From an uncultured Pseudodesulfovibrio sp. (GTDB lineage: Bacteria > Desulfobacterota > Desulfovibrionia > Desulfovibrionales > Desulfovibrionaceae), in assembly GCF_963662885.1 (NCBI RefSeq), contig NZ_OY760065.1, positions 444,001-508,000 of the forward strand: a stretch of 64,000 nucleotides of DNA, in the 5' to 3' direction. A model generated the notes under the pieces. It did not search any database, was not told the DNA's origin, and saw nothing but the letters and a program-made list of their open reading frames with translations. Below, piece after piece: positions 33,467 to 40,664 of this stretch (position 1 is its first letter; the number at the start of each line of letters is the position of its first letter). A program made the position numbers and the translations under genes.

Positions 33467-34756
33467 ATGGAATTTCTGCTCATCCTCGCCCTGTTTCTGG
33501 TGCTGATGTTCATCGGCGCGCCCATCGGCACGTCTTTGGGCGTTTCGGCCGTGGCTACCATCATGTACTTTGATCTCGGTGCTGAAATGCTCGGGGTCAA
33601 CTTTGCCTCGGGCATCGCCTCGTTCCCGCTGCTGGCCATTCCCTTTTTCGTCCTGGCCGGAGTCATTCTCCAGCGGGCGGGTATCGCCGCGCACATTGCC
33701 AACTTCTTCGAACTGCTTGTGGGACGCGCCACTGGCGGCCTGTCCATCGTGGCCGTGCTGACCTGCATGTTCTGGGGAGCCATGTCCGGTTCCGGACCGG
33801 CCACAACGGCCGCCGTGGGCATGATCCTGCTCACTCCCATGCTGAACAACGGCTACGACAAGGCCTTTTCCGGAGCGACCATCGCCAACGCGTCCGACCT
33901 GTCCATCATCATTCCGCCGTCCATCGCGTTCATTATCTATGGCAACATCACCTCGGTGTCGGTGTCCGCACTCTTTGTGGCAGGCATCATTCCGGGACTG
34001 CTGACCGGCTTGGCCACCATGTTCGTGGCCTGGTACATCTCCTACCGGCGCGGCTATCGCGGCCTTGTCTGCCGTGGCTGTATGGCGGATCTCTGCAAGG
34101 CTCTGCGCCAGTCGTTCTGGGCGCTCATGGCCCCTGTGGTCATTCTGGGCGGCATCTACACCGGCATATTCACGCCCACGGAGGCGGCCGTTGTAGCGGT
34201 GTTCTACAGCCTCTTTGTGGCGGTGGTAATCTACCGCTCCATCGGCTGGCGGGACCTGATCGAAATCCTGGTCGAGTCCGCAGTGACCAGTTCGGTCATC
34301 ATGTTCATCGTTGCCTTTGCCGGCATCTTCACCTGGGCGGCTTCGGTAACCGGCGTCATCGACACCCTGGCGGATTTCATCATCAAGATATCCCCCAACG
34401 CCGTGGTCATGATCGTCCTGGTCAATATCCTGCTGTTCGCCCTGGGCATGATCCTCGACGCCATCTCCATCTCGTATCTGCTCATGCCGATCCTGATCCC
34501 GGTCCTGTCGGCCTTCCATGTCGACCCGGTCTTCTACGGGGTCATCTTCATCTCGGCCCTGGCCATCGGCCAGGCCACGCCGCCTGTTGGCGTCAACCTG
34601 TTCACGGCGGCGAATCTTGTAGGCTGTGAAGTGGACGAGATAGCGAAAGAGGCCATCCCCTACGTGGTCATGGACTTCGTGGTCCTGATCATCATCTCGG
34701 TGATTCCCGCCCTGTCGCTCTTCCTGCCCAAATGGGCCGGACTCTATACGCCATAA
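33467..34756 (+). CDS. dctM: TRAP transporter large permease subunit DctM
   Basis: The 429-residue transport channel has about twelve hydrophobic segments and the DctM signatures. These are PLLAIPFFVLAGVILQRAGIA, FWGAMSGSGPATTAAVG, NASDLSIIIPPSIAFIIYG, GIFTPTEAAVVAVFYS and GQATPPVGVNLFTAANL. It belongs to the ion-transporter superfamily and uses a sodium or proton gradient. The ATG at 33467 follows AAGGAGG closely and lies 4 bases after the dctQ stop. It ends the operon before a strong terminator. Confidence 0.95.
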   Translation: MEFLLILALFLVLMFIGAPIGTSLGVSAVATIMYFDLGAEMLGVNFASGIASFPLLAIPFFVLAGVILQRAGIAAHIANFFELLVGRATGGLSIVAVLTCMFWGAMSGSGPATTAAVGMILLTPMLNNGYDKAFSGATIANASDLSIIIPPSIAFIIYGNITSVSVSALFVAGIIPGLLTGLATMFVAWYISYRRGYRGLVCRGCMADLCKALRQSFWALMAPVVILGGIYTGIFTPTEAAVVAVFYSLFVAVVIYRSIGWRDLIEILVESAVTSSVIMFIVAFAGIFTWAASVTGVIDTLADFIIKISPNAVVMIVLVNILLFALGMILDAISISYLLMPILIPVLSAFHVDPVFYGVIFISALAIGQATPPVGVNLFTAANLVGCEVDEIAKEAIPYVVMDFVVLIIISVIPALSLFLPKWAGLYTP

Positions 34757-34815
34757 CGAACCGCAAGAGGGAAAACGTCATTCAACTGACCGCCCCCACC
34801 GACATAACCAAAATC

Positions 34816-34847
34816 AAAAGCCCTTGCGAACATACGCAAGGGCTTTT
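34816..34847. terminator. Bidirectional terminator between dctM and yjdM
   Basis: A perfect 13-bp stem (34816-34828 with 34835-34847) has A-run and T-run arms and loop AACATA. It can end the dctPQM transcript on the plus strand and yjdM on the minus strand. Confidence 0.88.
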
Positions 34848-34912
34848 CCATTTCTAGCCAATGGCCTGACGCGGCTTGCAAATCGAGCCGCCCTTTGAAT
34901 GGAGATATATCA

Positions 34913-35245
34913 TCAAACCTTTTTAACCACAGAGGTCTTCAGATACATGAACCCGAACCCCGGTATCTTGCAGGCGATGTCATGAACGCCGTCTTCCGGT
35001 TCGATCAGTCTGATATTTTTGACCTTGGTTCCCTTCTTGATTGAAGACGCACCCTTGACCTTCAAATCCTGGATTACGAGTACGGTGTCCCCGTCCACAA
35101 GGACATTACCGTTGGCATCCTTGTAGACCTTTTCCTGCGTTTCCCCCTCCTGGAACTCGTGCCCGCACTCGGGGCAAATCAGAACGGTCCCGTCGGAATA
35201 CACATACTCACACCGGCATTTCGGGCAATCTGGCAGATTTTCCAT
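34913..35245 (-). CDS. yjdM: Zinc-ribbon protein YjdM (PhnA family)
   Basis: The 110-residue protein has an N-terminal zinc ribbon with two Cys pairs (CPKC at residues 8-11 and CPEC at residues 24-27). A C-terminal SH3-like PhnA domain follows (ANGNVLVDGDTVLVIQDLKVKGAS, KKGTKVKNIRL). Despite the old name it is not part of phosphonate uptake, and its role is unknown. GGAGAG sits about 3-8 bases before the ATG. It is monocistronic, convergent with dctM and divergent from the formate dehydrogenase genes. Confidence 0.93.
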   Translation of the reverse strand: MENLPDCPKCRCEYVYSDGTVLICPECGHEFQEGETQEKVYKDANGNVLVDGDTVLVIQDLKVKGASSIKKGTKVKNIRLIEPEDGVHDIACKIPGFGFMYLKTSVVKKV

Positions 35246-35819
35246 GACTCTCCAATTTGATTTTTACTTGCTGACAATAATTCAAAGCGAATTGGGCAAT
35301 ACCTAATGGAAGGCCTCCAATCAATGTAAAAGGAACTGCACGGATAACAGGCGATCACCTTTCCCCCCTTCCAGACGACAATAGAGTCCATATTTTCAGG
35401 CATATTCCCCACCGTTGCGGAAGACTTTTACATTCCCTCATGCCGACACCGCCGCTTCTCGCGACACATCGATTCAGTAGTCCCGTCCCTGCTGCCCTGG
35501 CAGCTATGCGCGTATGATTTTTATAATCGTAGCACGATTTCTCAACAACGATCTGGCACAAACAAAAAAACACATGATTTTAATATGTTGAAAACAACGA
35601 ATTTGATTTATAAATACTCATCATTTACAATATCTATATTTAACTAATCTTCAACAGCATAACGGTTTGACACCAAAACAGGCCTGGAATCCAGGCCTTG
35701 TTCAAATGAACATAATGAAATCATGGATTTTTTGATGATATTTACAGAATCGCTCAACACACTCTTCTGTCTAATGCCCGTGCGGTGAGCGGTACGGCAA
35801 AACTCAAGGAGGCATCCTC
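35246..35819. other. AT-rich control region upstream of formate dehydrogenase
   Basis: These 574 bases contain no supported gene. From about 35515 to 35660 the sequence is much more AT-rich than its surroundings. The inverted repeat AGGCCTGG-AAT-CCAGGCCT at 35680-35698 follows, then TTGTTC, which resembles a weak terminator or an operator. A TTGACA at 35667-35672 has no matching -10 at 17 bases. No sigma-54 or FNR-type site is convincing. Confidence 0.5.
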
Positions 35820-38800
35820 ATGAAATTGGATCGCCGAAACTTTCTCAAACTCGCAGGTACGGGAGCTGCGTGTATGACGCTGGGGCAGCTGGGTTTCGAC
35901 CTTGCTCCCGTGAAGGCGTACGCCGCGCAACTCAAGATCAGCGGCGCCAAGGAAATCCTGACCGTCTGTCCGTTCTGTTCCGTAAGCTGCAACGTCATCG
36001 GATACGTCAAGGACGGCAAACTGGTCAGCTCTGAAGGCGACCCCGACTATCCGGTAAACGAAGGCTCTCTGTGCGCAAAGGGTGCGGCCATGCTGTCCAT
36101 GACCACCGAGCACAACCGGCTGCAAACTCCCATGTACCGGGCCCCATTCTCGGACAAATGGGAAGAAAAAAGCTGGGACTGGATGCTCAACCGCATCGCC
36201 AAACGGGTCAAGGAAACCCGCGACAAGGATTTCATCCTGCGCAATGCCGACGGGCTGGCCGTCAACCGCATCGAATCCATGTTTCTGCTCGGCACCTCGC
36301 ATGCCTCCAACGAGGAATGTGCCCTGACCCATCAGTTCGCCCGGGCCCTCGGCATAGTCTACATGGATCACCAGGCTCGCGTCTGCCACAGCTCAACCGT
36401 GTCCGCCCTGGGCGAATCCTTCGGGCGCGGCGCCATGACAAACCACTGGACCGACATCGCCAATGCCGACTCCATTCTGATCATGGGCAGCAACGCGGCC
36501 GAGCACCATCCCATTTCCTTCAAGTTCGTGCTGCGCGCCAAGGACAAGGGTGCCACGGTCATGCACGTGGACCCGAAGTTCTCCCGGACCTCGGCCCGCT
36601 CCGACTTCCACGTCCCCCTTCGGTCAGGTACGGACATCGCCTTCCTGGGCGGCATGATCAAGTACATCATCGAGAACAAGCGTTTCTTCCATGAGTACGT
36701 TACCGAATACACCAACGCCTCCCTGCTGGTGGACCCGAAGTTCGGTTTCAAGGACGGCCTGTTCACCGGGTACGATCCCATGACCCGGACCTACGACAAG
36801 TCCACCTGGAACTACCAGATGGACAAGAACGGGGTTCCCAGGAAGGACAAGGATCTCAAGGATCCGAACTGTGTCTTCCAGCTGCTCAAGAAGCACTACT
36901 CCCGCTATGACCTCGACACGGTTTCCAAGACCACCGGCGTGGCTCCCAAGATTCTGGAAAAGGTTTACAAGACCTTCTCCGCCACAGGCCGCCCGGACAA
37001 GGCCGGAACGGTAATGTACGCGTTGGGCTGGACCCAGCACACCGTAGGCGTGCAGAACATCCGCACCTCGGGCATCATTCAGTTGCTGCTCGGCAACATC
37101 GGCGTGGCCGGCGGCGGCATCAACGCCCTTCGCGGCGAGCCCAACGTCCAGGGTTCCACGGACCACGCCATGCTCTATCATATCCTGCCCGGCTACATGG
37201 CCATGCCCGCGGCCCCGTGGCAGACGCTCGAACAGTACAACAAGGACAACACCCCGGTCAGCAACGACCCCGAGTCGGCCAACTGGTGGCAGCACAAGCC
37301 CGAATACATGACCAGCCTGCTCAAGGCCTGGTACGGCGACAACGCCACCGCTGAAAACGACTTCTGCTACAACCTGCTGCCCAAGATCGAGAAGGGACAC
37401 GACTACTCGTACCTGTTCCTCTTCGACCGCATGTTCAAGGGCGAGATCAAGGGCGGTTTCTTCATGGGCCTCAACCCCATGAACTCGGTGCCCAACACGC
37501 ACAAGATCCGCAAGGCAATGGACAACCTCGACTGGTGTGTCTGCGCCGAGCTGCACAACTCCGAGACCACGGAGAACTGGCATCGCCCGGACGTGGACCC
37601 CAAGACCGTCAAGACCGAGATGTTCCTGCTGCCTTCGGCCCACCGTATGGAAAAAGCCGGTTCGGTTACCAACTCCGGCCGCTGGGTTCTGTGGCACCAC
37701 AAATGTGTGGACCCGCAGTTCAAGACCCGTCCCTTCGGCGAAATGTACGTGCCGCTGTTCAACATCATTCGTGACATGTACCGCAACGAGGGCGGAACCT
37801 TCGCCGCGCCCGTGATCAACCAGGATTGGCCCGAAAAGTTCGATCCCGAAGATCTCTGCCAGCGCATCAACGGCCGCTTCCACAAAGACACCGAAGTCAA
37901 GGGCAAGATGTACAAGAGGGGCCAGCAGGTTCCTTCCTTCACCGCACTCAGCGCAGACGGTGCCACGTCCAGCCTGAACTGGCTTTACTGCGGCAGCTGG
38001 ACCGAAGAAGACGGCAACAAGTCCCTGCGCCGCTCGCCGGAGCAGACTCCCATGCAGGCCAAGATCGCCCTGTACCCCAACTGGTCCTGGTCCTGGCCCG
38101 TCAACCGCCGCATCCTCTACAACCGCGCTTCCGTGGATCTCAACGGCAAGCCGTACAACAAGGACAAGGCGGTCATCGAGTGGAAGGACGGCAAGTGGGT
38201 CGGCGACGTTCCCGACGGCGGATGGCCGCCCCTGTCCTCGGGCAAGGGCAAGCTGCCGTTCATCATGCAGACCCACGGCCTGGGCCACCTCTTCGGCCCC
38301 GGACGCATGGACGGTCCGTTCCCCGAGCACTACGAACCCGCCGAGACTCCGGTGAACAAAAACCTGTTCTCCAAGCAGCTCTCCAGCCCGGTCTACAAGT
38401 TCACCACCAGCGCGCCCGACGTACTGGCCAAACCCGCCGATCCCAACTACCCGATCGTGCTGACCACCTACAGCCTGACCGAGCACTGGTGCGGCGGCGG
38501 CGAGACCCGCAACGTGCCCAACCTGCTTGAGGCCGAACCCCAGCTCTACGTCGAGATGAGCCCGGAATTGGCCAAGGAAAAGGGCATCAAGAACGGTGAC
38601 GGCGTGATCATCGAGTCCATTCGCGGCAAGGTTCAGGCCATCGCCATGGTCACGGTTCGCATGCGCCCGCTCAAGGTGCACGGCCGCATCATCCATGAGA
38701 TCGGTATGCCTTACTGCTTCGGTTGGACCACGCCCGGTAGCGGCGACTCCACCAACCGGCTGACGCCTTCGGTGGGCGACCCCAACACCACCATCCCGGA

Positions 38801-38861
38801 ATACAAAGCGTGCTGCGTGAACATCCGCAAGGCGGACAAGATCACCGAACTGGCACGGTAG
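35820..38861 (+). CDS. fdnG: Formate dehydrogenase alpha subunit, cysteine type (W/Mo-bisPGD)
   Basis: The 1013-residue catalytic subunit oxidises formate to CO2 in the periplasm. It starts with a twin-arginine signal (LDRRNFLKLAG; residues 5-6 are Arg-Arg). A 4Fe-4S motif follows with Cys50-x2-Cys53-x3-Cys57-x27-Cys85, then the bis-pyranopterin-guanine dinucleotide domains. The residue that ligates the metal is Cys189 (ARVCHSSTV), followed by the active-site context GRGAMTNHWTDI. Most Desulfovibrio FdhA proteins have selenocysteine (UGA) there; here it is TGC. The C-terminal dinucleotide-binding domain has TTYSLTEHWCGGGETRN. RBS AAGGAGG precedes the ATG. Also called fdhA. Confidence 0.95.
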   Translation: MKLDRRNFLKLAGTGAACMTLGQLGFDLAPVKAYAAQLKISGAKEILTVCPFCSVSCNVIGYVKDGKLVSSEGDPDYPVNEGSLCAKGAAMLSMTTEHNRLQTPMYRAPFSDKWEEKSWDWMLNRIAKRVKETRDKDFILRNADGLAVNRIESMFLLGTSHASNEECALTHQFARALGIVYMDHQARVCHSSTVSALGESFGRGAMTNHWTDIANADSILIMGSNAAEHHPISFKFVLRAKDKGATVMHVDPKFSRTSARSDFHVPLRSGTDIAFLGGMIKYIIENKRFFHEYVTEYTNASLLVDPKFGFKDGLFTGYDPMTRTYDKSTWNYQMDKNGVPRKDKDLKDPNCVFQLLKKHYSRYDLDTVSKTTGVAPKILEKVYKTFSATGRPDKAGTVMYALGWTQHTVGVQNIRTSGIIQLLLGNIGVAGGGINALRGEPNVQGSTDHAMLYHILPGYMAMPAAPWQTLEQYNKDNTPVSNDPESANWWQHKPEYMTSLLKAWYGDNATAENDFCYNLLPKIEKGHDYSYLFLFDRMFKGEIKGGFFMGLNPMNSVPNTHKIRKAMDNLDWCVCAELHNSETTENWHRPDVDPKTVKTEMFLLPSAHRMEKAGSVTNSGRWVLWHHKCVDPQFKTRPFGEMYVPLFNIIRDMYRNEGGTFAAPVINQDWPEKFDPEDLCQRINGRFHKDTEVKGKMYKRGQQVPSFTALSADGATSSLNWLYCGSWTEEDGNKSLRRSPEQTPMQAKIALYPNWSWSWPVNRRILYNRASVDLNGKPYNKDKAVIEWKDGKWVGDVPDGGWPPLSSGKGKLPFIMQTHGLGHLFGPGRMDGPFPEHYEPAETPVNKNLFSKQLSSPVYKFTTSAPDVLAKPADPNYPIVLTTYSLTEHWCGGGETRNVPNLLEAEPQLYVEMSPELAKEKGIKNGDGVIIESIRGKVQAIAMVTVRMRPLKVHGRIIHEIGMPYCFGWTTPGSGDSTNRLTPSVGDPNTTIPEYKACCVNIRKADKITELAR

Positions 38862-38872
38862 AGGAGACAGTC

Positions 38873-39607
38873 ATGTCCAAAACGTTCCTGATAGATACAT
38901 CCCGCTGCACCGCGTGCCGCGGCTGCCAACTGGCCTGCAAGGAATGGCACGGGCTTCCCGCCAACAAGACCCTGCAATGGGGAAGCCACCAGAATCCGCC
39001 GGACCTGAATCCCAACAACTACAAACTGGTCCGTTTCCATGACTACATGGATGCGACCGGAACGATCCGCTGGAACTTCTTCCCGGATCAGTGCCGACAC
39101 TGTGAAGTACCCCCCTGCAAGGAAGTGGGCGACGTGTACCTCGACGGCGCCATCCTCAAGGATGAAAAGACCGGAGCCGTGCTCTACACTGAAAAAACCA
39201 AGCAGTTCACTGCCGAGCAGGCCAAAGAAGTCCAGGAGGCATGTCCGTATAACATCCCCCGTCGCAACGATCAGACCGGGTTGCTGTCCAAATGTACCAT
39301 GTGCTTCGACCGCATCACCAACGGCCTGCCTCCGTCCTGCGTCCGGGCCTGTCCCACCGGCACCATGAACTTCGGCGAACGAGCCGACATGCTCAAGCTG
39401 GCCGAGGAAAGACTCGCGCTTCTGAAGAAGAAGTGGCCCAAGGCGTCCCTGGGCGACCCCGAAGATGTCAACGTCATCTACCTGATGACCGACACGCCCG
39501 ACACCTACCACGAGTATGCAGTGGCCGAGGCAAAGCAGGCTTCGCCCATGACCAAAAAGCAGCTGTTCGCCAAACTGGCGAGCCCGATCAAGGCGATGAA
39601 GGCCTAA
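38873..39607 (+). CDS. fdhB: Formate dehydrogenase iron-sulfur beta subunit
   Basis: The 244-residue ferredoxin-like subunit carries four 4Fe-4S cluster motifs: CTACRGCQLACKEWH (from residue 10), CRHCEVPPC, an EACPYNIPR and CTMCFDRI pair, and SCVRACPTG. It passes electrons from the alpha subunit to periplasmic cytochromes. It has no C-terminal membrane helix, unlike E. coli FdnH, so the enzyme is probably soluble and exported with the alpha subunit through Tat. The start at 38873 is supported by GAGGAG 6 bases upstream. It lies 11 bases after fdnG; no cytochrome subunit gene follows. Confidence 0.93.
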   Translation: MSKTFLIDTSRCTACRGCQLACKEWHGLPANKTLQWGSHQNPPDLNPNNYKLVRFHDYMDATGTIRWNFFPDQCRHCEVPPCKEVGDVYLDGAILKDEKTGAVLYTEKTKQFTAEQAKEVQEACPYNIPRRNDQTGLLSKCTMCFDRITNGLPPSCVRACPTGTMNFGERADMLKLAEERLALLKKKWPKASLGDPEDVNVIYLMTDTPDTYHEYAVAEAKQASPMTKKQLFAKLASPIKAMKA

Positions 39608-39633
39608 ACCGTCCCCCGCCTGACCCGGAAACT

Positions 39634-39662
39634 GGCCGGAGCGTCCTCGCGACGCTCCGGCC
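39634..39662 (+). promoter_or_regulatory. GC-rich stem-loop between fdhB and fdhD
   Basis: A perfect 12-bp stem (39634-39645 with 39651-39662) has loop CTCGC and no T-tract. It lies in the 107-base gap between fdhB and fdhD and may adjust mRNA stability or read-through. Confidence 0.7.
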
Positions 39663-39714
39663 GCCCGGACGGAGGCGGACTGACGGCAAACCCGCCACCA
39701 GACAAGGATAGACG

Positions 39715-40503
39715 ATGCCCTCGACACAGTTCTCCCTGATCATCCCCACTCTGCCTTCCCGAGAGTCCTCCTGTCCGGCAGGGCCGACACAAACACTCGA
39801 ACTGATGCGTGGAACGTCATTGGAGCACTACTGCGCGGGCACGCTTCAAGACCGCACCGCCATGGTGGTCGTGGAGGAATCCCTGCAAATCTCCATTCGT
39901 GGCCGCGAAGACATCTTCCTGGCGCGTACCCCGGGGGATGATGAAAACCTGATCGTGGGCCATCTTTTTTCTCAAGGTCTCATCCGCACCCGGTCGGACA
40001 TCCTCGACATGACCTTCCGGCATGGCTCTGCCCAGGCAGTAGTCGGATTGCGACACCACCTTCCTCGCCGTCCCCTGCCCGCTATGTCCGGTGTCTCAAA
40101 TATCGATCCGAAACAAATTTTCCGGCTCCGCAAGCGGTTCGAAGAACACCAGAGGCTGTACCACAGCACAGGGGCCACCCACGCGGCGGCACTGTTCAAG
40201 GCGAATGGAGAGTTGGTTGCATACGGCGAGGACGTCAGCCGGCACTGCGCCTTTGACAAGGCCATAGGGTCGGCACTGGAAAGCCGGCTTCTGGCTGGAG
40301 TGGAGATAGCCATGCTCACCTCCCGCCTGGCTTCCGAGCTGGCTGCCAAGGCTTCAATGGCCCGCATCCCGGTTTTGTGCGGTTTCTCCGCAGCCACCAG
40401 CTCAGGGATGGAACTGGCCGAATCGGACGGCGTCACCCTCATAGGCCGCATCGGCAAGGACAGCTTTACGGTCTACGCCAACGGCTGGCGGCTTCGTTCC
40501 TGA
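39715..40503 (+). CDS. fdhD: FdhD-like formate dehydrogenase accessory protein, divergent
   Basis: The 262-residue protein has the FdhD fold. FdhD passes sulfur from a cysteine desulfurase to the bis-MGD cofactor of formate dehydrogenase. Recognisable parts are PGDDENLIVGHLFSQGLI, STGATHAAALFKANGELVAYGEDV and the C-terminal GVTLIGRIGKDSFTVYANGWRL. The sulfur-carrying C-x-x-C loop is not there: the matching place reads MSGVSN, with Ser125 and Ser128. Other usual residues also differ: EDVSRHCAFDK in place of EDVGRHNALDK, and GATH for GGxH. AAGGA precedes the ATG. Its location beside fdnG-fdhB supports the family call, but its chemistry is in doubt. Confidence 0.85.
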   Translation: MPSTQFSLIIPTLPSRESSCPAGPTQTLELMRGTSLEHYCAGTLQDRTAMVVVEESLQISIRGREDIFLARTPGDDENLIVGHLFSQGLIRTRSDILDMTFRHGSAQAVVGLRHHLPRRPLPAMSGVSNIDPKQIFRLRKRFEEHQRLYHSTGATHAAALFKANGELVAYGEDVSRHCAFDKAIGSALESRLLAGVEIAMLTSRLASELAAKASMARIPVLCGFSAATSSGMELAESDGVTLIGRIGKDSFTVYANGWRLRS

Positions 40504-40664
40504 ACACGCCCCTATCCAAATGCGCAAGCCCATCGTACTGGTGGTCTCCTAACTGTCGCATTTATAATCTTAGAGACTATATTTTTCTGATAACATTCTA
40601 TCCCTGTTTCGTATGAAAGCTAGAAACCGGCTTGTTACCGCTCTTTCAGCTCCTGGAGGGAAGA

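Noticed and set aside
35560..35585. Sigma-54 promoter (TGGCAC) upstream of formate dehydrogenase
   Set aside because: TGGCAC occurs in the AT-rich block, but the expected GC at the -12 position is replaced by A residues.
36384..36386. Selenocysteine codon with SECIS element in the formate dehydrogenase gene
   Set aside because: The codon is TGC, the whole gene reads through without an internal TGA, and no SECIS-like stem is needed.
36624..38696. A 690-codon open frame opposite the formate dehydrogenase alpha gene
   Set aside because: It is an antisense shadow inside a gene with a complete set of conserved motifs. The same applies to the long frames opposite por (45989-47473 and 47861-49897).
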